Made by a program: the position numbers and the translations under genes. A stretch of DNA of 64,000 bases from Lewinellaceae bacterium (GTDB taxonomy: Bacteria; Bacteroidota; Bacteroidia; Chitinophagales; Saprospiraceae). Shown one piece after another: positions 33,060 through 43,067 of this stretch (position 1 is its first letter; each line of letters opens with the position of its first letter). The notes beneath the pieces were generated by a model. That model saw nothing but the letters and a program-made list of their open reading frames with translations, ran no database searches and had not been told where the DNA came from. Where the stretch lies: assembly GCA_020636215.1 (NCBI GenBank), contig JACJYG010000004.1, positions 1,550,001-1,614,000 of the forward strand, read 5' to 3'.

Positions 33060-35690
33060 ATGAAATACCTGCTATCCTTTTGGATCACTATCCTCGCGCT
33101 CTTTTCCACCAATGCCCTCCATGCCGGCGGCATTTCCGGCCGGGTAACGGCCCCCAACGGCGCCCCTTTGGCTTACGCCACCATCTTTGTGCAACAGATG
33201 GGTAGCGGGACGACCACCAACGAAGAAGGCTATTATGAGATCCGCCTGGAACCAGGCAATTATACCCTTATTTTTCAATTTCTGGGGTACCGGTCGGAGG
33301 CCCGGGAAATAAGTATCGGGCAGCAATTTGAGCGGCTGGATATCAGCCTGCAGGAACAGGCGGTGCAATTGGATGAGGTGCTGGTATCGGGCGGAGATGA
33401 AGACCCGGCCTACTCCGTGATGCGCCGGGCCATCGCCAAGGCGAGCTACCACCGGCAGCAGATCGAACACTATGATGCCGAGGTCTACGTCAAAGGCTCG
33501 GGCCGGCTGAAGAATTCTCCGTTTTTCCTGCGAAAGACTATTGAAAAAGAAGGGATTGACTCCACGGTCGCTTTCACCACCGAGTCGGTGAGCCGCATCA
33601 GTTACCAACGGCCCAATACTTTCAAGGAAACGGTAATCTCCATCTACAGCCAGGGTGACGACAATGAAACCAGCCCGATGAGCTACATCAACGGCAGTTT
33701 TTACGAGCCCCAGATCGCCGAGGCCATCTCGCCGCTCTCCCCACAGGCCTTTGGGTATTATAAGTTCAAATACGAAGGCTTTTTCATGGACCGCGGCTAT
33801 GGCGTCAACAAGATCCGGGTGATTCCCCGCAGCCGGGGAGAGAATGTCTTCGAAGGCGTTATCTATATTGTGGAAGACTGGTGGAGCATCTACAGCCTGA
33901 AGCTTAAAACCTACAAGCTGGGCATCGGCATTGAAGTGTATCAGATGTACGCCCCCATCGAGGACAAAGCCTGGCTGCCGGTAAGCCATAAGTTCCTGGT
34001 GGATGGCAAGATCCTGGGCTTTGCTTTCGAGTACAACTACCTGGCCACCGTGAGTAACTACAAGATCGAGCTCAACCCCGACCTGCCCTCGGATTTTACC
34101 GTCATCGACGAAAAGTTGAACAAGGAACTGGCCGCCCAACTGAAAAACCAGGCCAAGGATAAAAACGCCGGCATTGAGGAAAAGCTGGCTTCCGGACAGG
34201 AACTCACCCGCAAGGACCTGCGCCGCATCATGCGCGAATACGAAAAGGAAGAGCAACAGGCCCAGGAAGAACCCGAAGTGGTGATGAATACCACTTTCAC
34301 CGTCGATTCACTGGCCCGCAAACGCGACTCCCTCTACTGGGCAGAGATCCGGCCGGTGCCGCTCACCCAAATGGAAGTGCGCGGCTATGTTCGGGCCGAC
34401 AGCCTGGCCCGCGTGGAAGCGGAAGAAGCCAAGGCCGATTCACTGGAATCGGTGGGCCGCAAGAAAAAGAAATCCGGCTTCAGCCCGCTCGACATCATCG
34501 GCGGCAGCAGCTATAAGGTAGGGGAAAAACAAACCCTGGCCCACGGTTCCCTTTGGGACCGCTTCTTCTTCAACCCGGTGGAAGGCTTCAACATCCACAC
34601 CGACCTGTCCTACTCCATCAATAAGGACAACCGTTTTGCCGTCACGCTCACCCCCCGATATGCGTTTGCCCGGGAAAAACTGACCGGCAAGGGCCGGATC
34701 GGCTATAACTTCGGCCGGCCGGAGCAGCGCGGCGCCGTCAACCTCGAAGGCGGGCGCTACATTTTCCAGTACAACCCACAGGAGCCCATCAGCAACCTGT
34801 TCAATACCTACCTCAACCTGGTGTATGAACGGAACTACATCCGCTTGTACGAAAAGGACTATTTCCGGATAAGCCACGAGCAGCAACTCCAGGAAAACCT
34901 GAAAGGCGGGCTGAGCGTGGAATGGGCCCGGCGCTACACCCTGGAGAATAACACGACCCAGGTATGGTTCAACAAAGACGACCGCATCTACGCGCCCAAC
35001 CTGCCCGTCAATGAAGAAGTGGAATACCCCCTGCCGGAAGAAGAAACGGCCGTCGTGCTGAGCTTCAGCGCGGAGGCCCGTCCCTGGCAGAAATACCGGG
35101 TGTACAATGACAAAAAAGAACCCATCGACAACTCTTCGCCCACCCTGCGCCTGGCCTTTCGGCAGGGGCTCAAGGCCATTGGGGGTAGCGAAACGGACTA
35201 CAGCTACCTGGAGCTGGGCGTGAAACACAAATTCCGTCCCGGCGCCCGTGGCACCGTCGATTTCAAGGTGGAAGCCGGCATGTTCCTCAACGATAACTAC
35301 ATCGGCTTCGCCGACTACCGCCACTTCATGGGCAACCGCATCTCCTTTGTGACGGCCGACCCGGTGGAGAGCTTCCGCCTCCTGCCGTATTATGACTACA
35401 GCACCAAAGACAAATTCGCGGCGGCTTACGTACACTACCAGTTCCGCAAACTGCTGTTCACCCAGATCCCGGAAGTATGGCTACTGGGCATCAAGGAGAA
35501 TGTGTTCGTGAACTACCTGGCTACTCCTACTTCCAAGAACTACACGGAGGTAGGCTATTCTATCGACAACATCTTCCGATTTCTGCGGGTGGAGGCAGCA
35601 GTGTCCTTCCAGGATGGCAAATACCGGGACTGGGGCATCCTGTTGGGTATAGCCTCCAATCTGGGCGGAGGGAATTTTACGATACGGTAG
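33060..35690 (+). CDS. DUF5686 outer-membrane protein with carboxypeptidase-like regulatory domain
   Basis: This 876-residue protein has a signal peptide (to about ALHA, residue 22). A CarboxypepD_reg-like beta-sandwich follows (GISGRVTAPNGAPLAYATIFV..GTTTNEEGYYEIRLEPGNYTLIFQFLGYRSEAREI, about 24-100), then the DUF5686 region through the C-terminus, which has strand patterns of a large outer-membrane beta-barrel and ends in an aromatic/basic last strand (GGGNFTIR). A charged linker (about 385-420) and a second repeat-like linker lie in the middle. Such proteins resemble TonB-dependent receptors without a plug, are common in Bacteroidota and have unknown substrates. Confidence 0.9.
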   Translation: MKYLLSFWITILALFSTNALHAGGISGRVTAPNGAPLAYATIFVQQMGSGTTTNEEGYYEIRLEPGNYTLIFQFLGYRSEAREISIGQQFERLDISLQEQAVQLDEVLVSGGDEDPAYSVMRRAIAKASYHRQQIEHYDAEVYVKGSGRLKNSPFFLRKTIEKEGIDSTVAFTTESVSRISYQRPNTFKETVISIYSQGDDNETSPMSYINGSFYEPQIAEAISPLSPQAFGYYKFKYEGFFMDRGYGVNKIRVIPRSRGENVFEGVIYIVEDWWSIYSLKLKTYKLGIGIEVYQMYAPIEDKAWLPVSHKFLVDGKILGFAFEYNYLATVSNYKIELNPDLPSDFTVIDEKLNKELAAQLKNQAKDKNAGIEEKLASGQELTRKDLRRIMREYEKEEQQAQEEPEVVMNTTFTVDSLARKRDSLYWAEIRPVPLTQMEVRGYVRADSLARVEAEEAKADSLESVGRKKKKSGFSPLDIIGGSSYKVGEKQTLAHGSLWDRFFFNPVEGFNIHTDLSYSINKDNRFAVTLTPRYAFAREKLTGKGRIGYNFGRPEQRGAVNLEGGRYIFQYNPQEPISNLFNTYLNLVYERNYIRLYEKDYFRISHEQQLQENLKGGLSVEWARRYTLENNTTQVWFNKDDRIYAPNLPVNEEVEYPLPEEETAVVLSFSAEARPWQKYRVYNDKKEPIDNSSPTLRLAFRQGLKAIGGSETDYSYLELGVKHKFRPGARGTVDFKVEAGMFLNDNYIGFADYRHFMGNRISFVTADPVESFRLLPYYDYSTKDKFAAAYVHYQFRKLLFTQIPEVWLLGIKENVFVNYLATPTSKNYTEVGYSIDNIFRFLRVEAAVSFQDGKYRDWGILLGIASNLGGGNFTIR

Positions 35691-35805
35691 GATCTGGAGC
35701 GGTAGCCTTTTCCTGGAAAGGGATCGGTATTCCCGGGATAGAGGCTTGCCCATGGCTTTCCGGGCGCTTCCCGGCATTGCGTATATTGACCAGGCGGCTA
35801 ACTCT

Positions 35806-36612
35806 TTAAACCCTGATCCTGGTGTGCCTGGATAGCCAGTCCTTGAGATTATCATCAAAGACGTAGCCATAGGTTTGCACCATACTTGCTCTGACTTCTT
35901 CCAGCAACACCTGTCGGAAAGCCTTTATCCATTCATAAAAATCCGCATTGTCCTGGTTCGGGCTTCCCCAAAAAAGGCTTTTTACATCCTCGAATAATTG
36001 TGCTTCCCCTTTAAATACGCGGCTGTCGTTTTCGTCCTTGTAGAAAATCCGCCCGACTTCTTCGCGCATGATTTCTTCCGCAATCGCTAGCGTTGGCTGG
36101 ATCTGTTCGATGAGCTGTTGGTCCGTTGGGAACACAAAACCCTTGATTTTTCTGAGATGCTGCTTTTGGCCATCTCCAAGGTTCTGAACATAGAGCTGAA
36201 TATCGCTAAAAGGATAGGGCCCTACCACTGATTGTTTCAATTTTTCAAGTTCATTTTCAGGAATTTCCGGATCATCAAATATGGACTTCATGGAGAACAG
36301 GACTTTTTGCTGTTCTTGAACCAGGCGTTTCGTTTTTTCCTTAGGGCCTTGAGCCGTTTCATAGGTATAGTCCAAATGGAAGCGGTTATTTCCATCTTCC
36401 AGGCCGATGAACTCCTTGGCGAATTCTATTTCCATCTGCTCCCCTAAGACGAAAATAAAAGCCTCATCGTGAAAACAGAATTTGTAGGTTTCGGGGCTGT
36501 CAATGTAGGCAAAGCCACCAGTATCTGCCTTATTATCCAAGCCACGCGCCCTAACATTTTCTTTTTTCTTTTTTGTAAAGAGGCCCTTAATGAAACCAAT
36601 AATACCTGCCAT
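35806..36612 (-). CDS. Uncharacterised protein co-transcribed with the CHAT-nSTAND-WD40 gene
   Basis: This 268-residue soluble, acidic protein has a short basic N-terminus (MAGIIGFIKGLFTKKKKENVR). No signal peptide or known domain was recognised. It contains FCFHDEAFIFVLGEQMEIEFAKEFIGLEDGNN and a helical C-terminal half (LIEQIQPTLAIAEEIMREEVGRIFYKDE..., EWIKAFRQVLLEEVRASMVQTYGYVFDDNLKDWL). It starts 25 bp after the stop of the WD40-containing gene, on the same strand, so they very likely share a transcript. By analogy with other CHAT/STAND systems it could be the protease substrate or effector; this is only inference. Confidence 0.75.
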   Translation of the reverse strand: MAGIIGFIKGLFTKKKKENVRARGLDNKADTGGFAYIDSPETYKFCFHDEAFIFVLGEQMEIEFAKEFIGLEDGNNRFHLDYTYETAQGPKEKTKRLVQEQQKVLFSMKSIFDDPEIPENELEKLKQSVVGPYPFSDIQLYVQNLGDGQKQHLRKIKGFVFPTDQQLIEQIQPTLAIAEEIMREEVGRIFYKDENDSRVFKGEAQLFEDVKSLFWGSPNQDNADFYEWIKAFRQVLLEEVRASMVQTYGYVFDDNLKDWLSRHTRIRV

Positions 36613-36637
36613 GATGATTGCTTTTATTTAAAAATAT

Positions 36638-39600
36638 TTACTTATACCAAGAGTTGCTTTCCAGTTTTTTCAATGTCAACGGATTGGCCAGCACCCGGAT
36701 GCATCCATCGTTGGAAAGCGTGAAAATGTGCCGGTCATCCGGGGAGAAGGCAACAAAGGTTACCCGCTCATCCTCAAAATCATTATAAGTCAGGACCTTG
36801 TTGGTTGAGCCCAATCGAAAATCATACAGATGCGCCAATCCCCCTTCCGAACCGGTGATGATATAGCGGTTATCAGCAGAAAAAGCGAGCGCATTGACCG
36901 CTCTGCCCTGAAGCGTATTGCTGTCGTTTTCATCGGCTTCAAATAGGATTTCACCATCCAGGCCCATCACGGCGAAACTTCCCAGGCTATTTTGTTCATT
37001 CCCTCCTCCGGCGGCCAGGTACTGGCCATTGGGCGCAAAAGCCACCGCAAAGATCATTTCCGCTTTGATCTTGAATTTTTTGTTCGTTTTGCTGTTCAGA
37101 TCCCAGAGGTATACCCCTCCGTCGTGGCATCCGGCCAGTAAATATTGGCCATCGGGCGAGAAGGCCAGGGAAGAAACTGCCTGAGGGTGCAGGAAGGTAG
37201 CCAGGACATTTCCGGAAAGATCCCGGCATATCGCTTTACCATCTTCCCCACAACTTGCGAATTCGGTTCCGTCGGGAGAGCAAGCTAAGGCATTCACTTT
37301 CCCCTGATGGGCATCAAGTGTCCGAAGGAGCTGGCCTTGTCGGTTCCAAATAATCACTTTCCCATCTTCCCCACCCGTTAACAGCAAAGATTGCCCATCA
37401 AGGGTGGCCGCTACGGAACTGATCCATCCTTCATGCCCTTTTAGTGTCAAAGAGTCTTTATTATTCAAATTCCAGAGGAAAGCTGTTTCATAGCTTCCGG
37501 CCAGCACTTCTTTCCCGTCAAAACTTACGGAAAGTGAATTCACCACCCCACATTCGCCGATTATGCGGGCTACTTTAGACGCCCTTTTCCATTTTCTCAG
37601 GATATCATCCGCCCCACCACTTATAAAAAACAAACCGTCTGGTGAAAACGCAAGGGTTTGGACCCAGCTTTCATGGCCCTTATAGGATTTCAGGGAAACG
37701 CCATCTCTATTCCAAAGCCTAATGGTTTGGTCCGCACTCGCGGTGAGGATGTAGTTCCAGTCAGGAGAAAAAACAGCGGTATTGACCCGGCGGCTGTGGC
37801 CTCTAAAGATGGTAAAGGTTTTGTCGTCAATACGCCACAAGCGGGCCGTGCCATCGAGGTAACCAACGAGAATACCGTGTTTCAAAGAATCGTAAGTAAG
37901 TCCGACCGTTCCCCCTCCTTCCTCATAGATAAAGGAATCCAGGCGGGTTTGGGTGAAACGGTTCCACAAGTATACTTTACTGTCAAAGCCTCCGGTGATC
38001 ATAAAAGTGTCATTGCTGCAAAATGCGATGTTTGTCACTCCCGCAAGGCCATTCTTTTCATGGAGTTCTTTAGCATGCGCCGGCCAGCTGATGCCGGAGG
38101 CTCCATCCAAAACCCATTGATAAATCCTTCCGTCGCTGCAGCCGCCATAAATGTATTGCTCATCCGGCGAAAAAACAGCAGTGTAAAATTTCCCGGCTCC
38201 ACGAAATAAACGGGGGGCGCTTTTCTCTATTTCCCAGATCCGCACCACAGAGTCCTGACAGGACGTAAGCACCTTTTCTTCGTTCCTGGAAAACGTGGCG
38301 GCAGTTACCCAATCGGAATGGGGAAAGATTTTTATTGGCTCGGATTGATAGGCCAATGTCGTATCCCATATATAGGCATTATTGCCGCTGGCCATTAGAA
38401 TGCGATCGCCCTTCGATGAAAAACGCAGGCTGGTAATATCGCGATCGATGGGTAACTGGAAAGCCTGATAAAACTCATTATCTCTGAATATATCATTAAG
38501 GGCTTGTAAAGCAGCCAGGTCCCTGGGCTTGCGGCTCAGGGCGAAATTCAATATATCCAAGGCTTTTGTGGGATCAGTTTTTTCTAAATACCGGGCTTCT
38601 GTCACCCAGGCATTCACCTGGCTCTGAATACTGGAATTCCGCCAGAGAAAGGTAGCTATAATAGCCAGCAAGAAAACAACTGCTACCCCTCCTATTTTAA
38701 TGCGCCGATTCCGCCGCCGCTCCGCCACCAGTTTCCGCCGCCGCTCCCTGCTCTTCTCCACCAGTTCCTTTTCCTTACTTGTCCAGATCCGCATGCCCCC
38801 CGCTCCGGCTTCCACCAGCGCCAGGTCCTCCTCATCGATATAGGTGCGCTCCGGGCTGATCTCATAGTCGGCCATCTTGGCCGTTAGGATGCGCAGGGCG
38901 CGCTGCCCCGGCTTATCGGAATCCCGGATCTCCTTTTGTATGATTGGCGCCAGGGTATCGTGGGCCAGGGCGGTCTGCTCTTTGCCCAGTCCGGCCAACA
39001 GGTAGAGCGATTGCAATTGCCCAATGAGCTGATCCAGGATGTCCCCCTGATGCTGGTAGTGGGTGCGCAGTGTTTCCAGGCTACGGCTCTCGGCGGTGCC
39101 CAGGGCAGTGGTGTGGTAGTGCAACACATCCAGCGCCAGGCCGGAGCTTTCTACCTGATGTTGTATCTCCTCTTCCCAGGCCCGGATATACGCCATCTGC
39201 TGGTGGAAGAAATCGTCGAGCAGGATGCCCTTCTTTTTCAGTTGCTGGTAATCATCGGTTCGAAATGCCCGCTTGTCCTGGCCTTCCTGCTGCTGCCAAA
39301 GTTTGGTGAGGATAATCTGCAGCACAGGAGCGATAGGGGAATTTTTGTCTTCCAACAGGTCGTCGGCAATGATTACCGGCAGGCCTTTTTCTATTTCCAG
39401 GCGGTATTTGTTCTGTAATGGCTGGTTGGAACTCAGTCCGTTTACGATCTCGAGGACGCCCTTCCGGCCCAGGCGTTCCAAAAAGACCTTTTCTTTAGGC
39501 AGCCCGGCAGTACGGCAGGCTTTTTCGATCTCCGGGTCGTACTCCTTGCGGTAGCTGAGCACCAGCTTGCCGGTGGGCCGCTCATCAGGCTGGGCAAAAA

Positions 39601-39772
39601 TAGTGCTGGCGGTTTGTAGGAAAGTATCCAGTTCGCCCGCTTGTCCTTCGGCAGGGCGGGTAAACACTTCTTCCACCTGATCGAGTACGATGATAAGGCC
39701 TTTTTTTCCGGACTGCGCCTCCAGTTGTTTCCATTGCCGGAGCAGTTGAGCTGCATCAGTTTCAAGTGGCAA
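36638..39772 (-). CDS. nSTAND NTPase C-terminal part, TM helix and 14 WD40 repeats (downstream of an in-frame TAG)
   Basis: This frame directly continues the CHAT-nSTAND frame: both are in phase and only one TAG codon (39782-39784) separates them. It opens with the rest of the NTPase (Walker B LIIVLDQVEEV; then helical STAND region GILLDDFFHQQMAYIRAWEEEIQ and LAHDTLAPIIQKEI), followed by a TM helix (IKIGGVAVVFLLAIIATFLW). I count 14 WD40 units, from RILMASGNNAYIWD to HIFTLSNDGCIRVL, enough for two seven-bladed propellers. WD40 blades of STAND proteins usually sense a ligand and release the NTPase. If the TAG is real, this part could be made only from a TTG/GTG restart or by read-through. Confidence 0.85.
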   Translation of the reverse strand: MPLETDAAQLLRQWKQLEAQSGKKGLIIVLDQVEEVFTRPAEGQAGELDTFLQTASTIFAQPDERPTGKLVLSYRKEYDPEIEKACRTAGLPKEKVFLERLGRKGVLEIVNGLSSNQPLQNKYRLEIEKGLPVIIADDLLEDKNSPIAPVLQIILTKLWQQQEGQDKRAFRTDDYQQLKKKGILLDDFFHQQMAYIRAWEEEIQHQVESSGLALDVLHYHTTALGTAESRSLETLRTHYQHQGDILDQLIGQLQSLYLLAGLGKEQTALAHDTLAPIIQKEIRDSDKPGQRALRILTAKMADYEISPERTYIDEEDLALVEAGAGGMRIWTSKEKELVEKSRERRRKLVAERRRNRRIKIGGVAVVFLLAIIATFLWRNSSIQSQVNAWVTEARYLEKTDPTKALDILNFALSRKPRDLAALQALNDIFRDNEFYQAFQLPIDRDITSLRFSSKGDRILMASGNNAYIWDTTLAYQSEPIKIFPHSDWVTAATFSRNEEKVLTSCQDSVVRIWEIEKSAPRLFRGAGKFYTAVFSPDEQYIYGGCSDGRIYQWVLDGASGISWPAHAKELHEKNGLAGVTNIAFCSNDTFMITGGFDSKVYLWNRFTQTRLDSFIYEEGGGTVGLTYDSLKHGILVGYLDGTARLWRIDDKTFTIFRGHSRRVNTAVFSPDWNYILTASADQTIRLWNRDGVSLKSYKGHESWVQTLAFSPDGLFFISGGADDILRKWKRASKVARIIGECGVVNSLSVSFDGKEVLAGSYETAFLWNLNNKDSLTLKGHEGWISSVAATLDGQSLLLTGGEDGKVIIWNRQGQLLRTLDAHQGKVNALACSPDGTEFASCGEDGKAICRDLSGNVLATFLHPQAVSSLAFSPDGQYLLAGCHDGGVYLWDLNSKTNKKFKIKAEMIFAVAFAPNGQYLAAGGGNEQNSLGSFAVMGLDGEILFEADENDSNTLQGRAVNALAFSADNRYIITGSEGGLAHLYDFRLGSTNKVLTYNDFEDERVTFVAFSPDDRHIFTLSNDGCIRVLANPLTLKKLESNSWYK

Positions 39773-39781
39773 TTCCAGGGC

Positions 39782-40765
39782 CTAGGCCAGGTGCCCCAGC
39801 AAGCCCGTTTCCGGCCGACGGCGGGCCAAACGAATCTCGTATTCCGCTTCCAGTCGGGGGAAGAGCCCGGCTTCCAAAAGCGAAGACTTACCTACGCCCG
39901 ATTGCCCGTACAGCAGAATGGCCGGAGCAGCCTGTGGGCTATGGATGCGGTGGTAAAGATCCCGGATATAGCTTCCCCGGCCGAAGAAAATGCGGGAAGC
40001 CTCTTTTTTATAGCGCTCCAGGAAATGAAAGGGGTCTTCCGGGTAACCATAAGCAAATGGAATTTCGGGCAGCCCGAAGTAAGGGTCGTTGGCGGCGTCG
40101 GGCAGGTTCCAGTCGCGGACGGCCTCGGCGCCGGGGCGGTAGTAGGCCTGCCAGGGGAACTGGCTCGGGGCAGCCCTGAGTTTGATGCTCCGGGTATCGT
40201 AGTACCGGTTCATATCCTGGCTACCCTCGCGGGCCTGGGCCTTATACCTGGCTTCCTGCCAGGCTTTATCCAGGGGGCTGCCTTCGCCCAGGGCTTTGTA
40301 GAAACTACCGGCCAATTCACAGGCAATGTCGTCATTGACCGCATTGGCCGTTCCGATGACGGCGGGGACGCCCTGCTGCACCAGCGCCTGGGCCTGTTGC
40401 GCGGAAAAACAGCCGTTCAAAAAAATGAGTTGCAGGCCCTTCTGGCTGGACAGGAAAGGGATCAGGCCTTCGCCGTGGGCCAGCTCGGTTTTGCCGCTGG
40501 CGGCTTCCAGCAACAACTCATAACTGCCGGCATGGCCCCCGTAGTGAAAGACGGCAATGCGCCCGCGATATTTTTCTCGTTGGAAGGTAGCAATCAGGCC
40601 GTCCAGCGTGGCGCCGGGCAGAATCACTACTTCGCACAACTGCTGGTCCTCGGCCTTTTCGAGGGCGCGACGGAGGCTGTTCAACTCCTGCGGTAGGTTC
40701 CGAAGGTATTGGCCGCCTTCTTCCCGGTCATTGGCAAATGCCAGCAGCAGTACGGGTTTGGACAT
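39782..40765 (-). CDS. CHAT (caspase-like) protease with N-terminal half of an nSTAND NTPase, ended by in-frame TAG
   Basis: This 327-residue frame has a CHAT domain (about 1-175) with the catalytic dyad in place: His78 in HYGGH and Cys119 in LNGCFSAQQAQ. A linker and the nSTAND core follow, with FFGRGSYIRDLYHRI and Walker A GQSGVGKSS (297-305). The frame stops at TAG (codon 328), but the codons after it (ALELPLETDAAQLLRQW) continue the NTPase. Restoring CAG (Gln) would give one 1375-residue CHAT-nSTAND-TM-WD40 protein. Such architectures are proposed sensors that trigger proteolysis on detecting invasion or damage. The gene leads an operon with 35806-36612. Confidence 0.88.
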   Translation of the reverse strand: MSKPVLLLAFANDREEGGQYLRNLPQELNSLRRALEKAEDQQLCEVVILPGATLDGLIATFQREKYRGRIAVFHYGGHAGSYELLLEAASGKTELAHGEGLIPFLSSQKGLQLIFLNGCFSAQQAQALVQQGVPAVIGTANAVNDDIACELAGSFYKALGEGSPLDKAWQEARYKAQAREGSQDMNRYYDTRSIKLRAAPSQFPWQAYYRPGAEAVRDWNLPDAANDPYFGLPEIPFAYGYPEDPFHFLERYKKEASRIFFGRGSYIRDLYHRIHSPQAAPAILLYGQSGVGKSSLLEAGLFPRLEAEYEIRLARRRPETGLLGHLA

Positions 40766-41174
40766 GAGGGGTAAAGGGTTTTAAGATGATTTAACCTGGT
40801 GGTCTAATTTAAATCCACTCAAACATCAATTTTTGATTTTTTATACTTAATTAATTTAATTTCCAAATATATTATTTTGAATTTAATCCCACATGGACAA
40901 ATTATTCAAATAGTAGCACTTATTTTCCATATTAAAAAAGCTTTGAGTGACGGGAAGGCTTAGTAGCGGGTATTTGTGTGTGTGTGCGTTTGAGCATCTT
41001 GGAACCGCTGTAATAGGAATTCGCTTGGGCCCACTGAAAATTGAATTACTGAAAACTATAGATACTCCTCCGCGTTTTTATGCACATATCGGCCCGGACA
41101 TTGGGAATTGTTTCCAAAGCCGGAGGAAAGGGCCTACCTTTGCGGCTAAATATTTATCAGGAGCAAATTTTGCT
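40766..41174. other. 409-bp divergent intergenic region, AT-rich, with purF promoter
   Basis: The first ~150 bp are strongly AT-rich (runs of A/T around 40830-40940) and probably carry the promoter of the CHAT gene. A GTGTGTGTGTG tract lies at about 40976-40986. The right end holds the purF promoter listed separately. No gene is seen. Confidence 0.6.
41135..41142 (+). promoter_or_regulatory. purF: Bacteroidota-type -7 element (TACCTTTG) upstream of purF
   Basis: TACCTTTG matches the Bacteroidota -7 consensus TAnnTTTG exactly and lies 32 bp before the start codon. A TTG-containing -33 candidate (ATTGTTTCC, about 41107-41115) is a few bases farther away than ideal. Confidence 0.65.
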
Positions 41175-43067
41175 ATGAGTGACCAGATAAAACACGAGTG
41201 TGGCGTTGCATTGATCCGCCTGCTCAAGCCTCTTCAATTCTACCACGACAAATACGGCTCGGCCTTCTACGGCCTCAACCAATTGCAAGTGCTGCTGCAA
41301 AAACAGCGCAACCGGGGTCAGGACGGCGCCGGCATGGCCACCATCAAGCTGGATGCCCGGCCCGGTGAAAAATACATCAGCCGCAAACGCAGCATCGCCA
41401 ATAACTACCTGGAGGATATGTTCCAACAGGTCCACCGCCACTTCAAGGACTTGCCCAAAGAGCAGCTTTCTGACCCAGTTTGGTTGAAGGACAACAAGCC
41501 CTACATGGGTGAATTGCTGCTGGGCCACCTCCGCTACGGCACCCATAGCGACAACAGCATCGAAACCTGCCACCCCTTCCTGCGGCAGAACAACTGGATC
41601 ACCCGAAACCTCATCCTGGCCGGCAACTTCAACCTCACCAATGTAGATGAGCTCTTTGAAGAATTGCTGGAACTGGGGCAGTACCCCAAAGAAAAGTCGG
41701 ACACCGTAACCGTGCTGGAAAAGATCGGCCACTTCCTCGACGACGAAGTGCAGCGGCTCCACACCTGGTATAAGCCTGAGGGCTACAGCAACCAGGAGAT
41801 CAACGACCTCATCTACGACAACCTCGATGTACAGCGACTGCTGCGCCGCGCCAGTAAAAAATTCGACGGGGGCTATGTGATGGCAGGCCTCATCGGCCAT
41901 GGCGACGCCTTCGTCATGCGAGACCCCGCCGGTATTCGGCCGGCATTTTATTATGCCGACGATGAGGTGGTGGTGGCCGCTTCCGAACGCCCGGCCATTC
42001 AAACCGTTTTCAACCTGCACATCAGCCAGGTAAAGGAACTCCAGCGCGGCCATGCGCTCATCGTCAAGAAAAATGGCGCCGTTTCAGAAGTGCCCTTTAT
42101 CGACCAGCTCGAACGCCGGGCCTGCTCCTTTGAACGCATTTACTTCTCCCGGGGCAATGACCGCGATATCTACCTGGAGCGCAAAAAACTGGGGGAACAA
42201 CTGGCCGACACCATTCTGGAAACGGTCCGCTACGATTTTAAGCATACGGTCTTCTCCTTTGTCCCCAATACAGCAGAATCCGCCTTTTATGGCCTGATGG
42301 AAGGCCTTGAGAGCCGGCTCAATGATATCAAAAAAGAGAAGATACTGAAACTGGGTAACGACCTCAAACCCAAAAAACTGGAAAAAATACTGGCCCTCAA
42401 GCCTAGGATGGAAAAACTGGTGGTGAAAGACGCCAAACAGCGCACTTTCATCGCCGATACGACTTCCCGTGAAGCGCTGGTCTCCCACGTCTATGACGTG
42501 ACTTACGGCCTGGTAGAAAATGAAGTGGACACCCTCGTCCTTCTCGACGACTCCATCGTAAGGGGCACGACCATCCGCGATAGCATCATCCAGATTGTCT
42601 CCCGCCTCCGGCCGAAGAAGATCATCATTGTCTCCTCCGCCCCTCAGATCCGCTATCCGGACTGCTACGGCATCGACATGTCGCGCATGAAGGAATTCGT
42701 GGCCTTCCAGGCCTTGGTGGCCCTGCTTAAAGAACATGGCAAGGAACACCTGCTGGACGAAGCCTACCAGCGGTGCCTGGCTCAGCAATACCTGCCCAAA
42801 GAGCAGGTCAAAAATGAAGTAAAAGCACTGTACGATGAATTCCCCTACGAGAAGATCTCCAAAAAGATCGCCCAGATCGTGACGCCGAAGGGGATCAAAC
42901 CCAAGATCGAGGTCATTTACCAAACCGTCGAAGGCCTGCGCAACGCCTGCCCCAACAACAACGGCGACTGGTACTTCTCGGGCGAATACCCCACCCCCGG
43001 CGGCAACCGCGTGGTGAACCGGGCCTTTATGAACTTTATGGAAGGGAGTAATGATAGGGCGTACTAA
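41175..43067 (+). CDS. purF: Amidophosphoribosyltransferase (PurF-like)
   Basis: This 630-residue protein makes 5-phosphoribosylamine from PRPP and glutamine, the first step of purine synthesis. The N-terminal Ntn glutaminase domain has the nucleophile-type ECGV (Cys9 from this ATG, probably exposed after processing), QKQRNRGQDGAGM and HLRYGTHSDNS. The C-terminal phosphoribosyltransferase domain carries the PRPP loop VLLDDSIVRGTT (about 455-466). It is longer than enterobacterial PurF (about 505) and has insertions in both domains, as in the long PurF form I associate with Bacteroidota. ATG 41175 is chosen because the Cys is near the N-terminus and the promoter lies 32 bp upstream; the open frame upstream is leader. 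Confidence 0.92.
   Translation: MSDQIKHECGVALIRLLKPLQFYHDKYGSAFYGLNQLQVLLQKQRNRGQDGAGMATIKLDARPGEKYISRKRSIANNYLEDMFQQVHRHFKDLPKEQLSDPVWLKDNKPYMGELLLGHLRYGTHSDNSIETCHPFLRQNNWITRNLILAGNFNLTNVDELFEELLELGQYPKEKSDTVTVLEKIGHFLDDEVQRLHTWYKPEGYSNQEINDLIYDNLDVQRLLRRASKKFDGGYVMAGLIGHGDAFVMRDPAGIRPAFYYADDEVVVAASERPAIQTVFNLHISQVKELQRGHALIVKKNGAVSEVPFIDQLERRACSFERIYFSRGNDRDIYLERKKLGEQLADTILETVRYDFKHTVFSFVPNTAESAFYGLMEGLESRLNDIKKEKILKLGNDLKPKKLEKILALKPRMEKLVVKDAKQRTFIADTTSREALVSHVYDVTYGLVENEVDTLVLLDDSIVRGTTIRDSIIQIVSRLRPKKIIIVSSAPQIRYPDCYGIDMSRMKEFVAFQALVALLKEHGKEHLLDEAYQRCLAQQYLPKEQVKNEVKALYDEFPYEKISKKIAQIVTPKGIKPKIEVIYQTVEGLRNACPNNNGDWYFSGEYPTPGGNRVVNRAFMNFMEGSNDRAY

Noticed and set aside
40947..41174. 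N-terminal extension of PurF
   Set aside because: The glutaminase Cys must be near the N-terminus, and a TACCTTTG promoter lies in this stretch.
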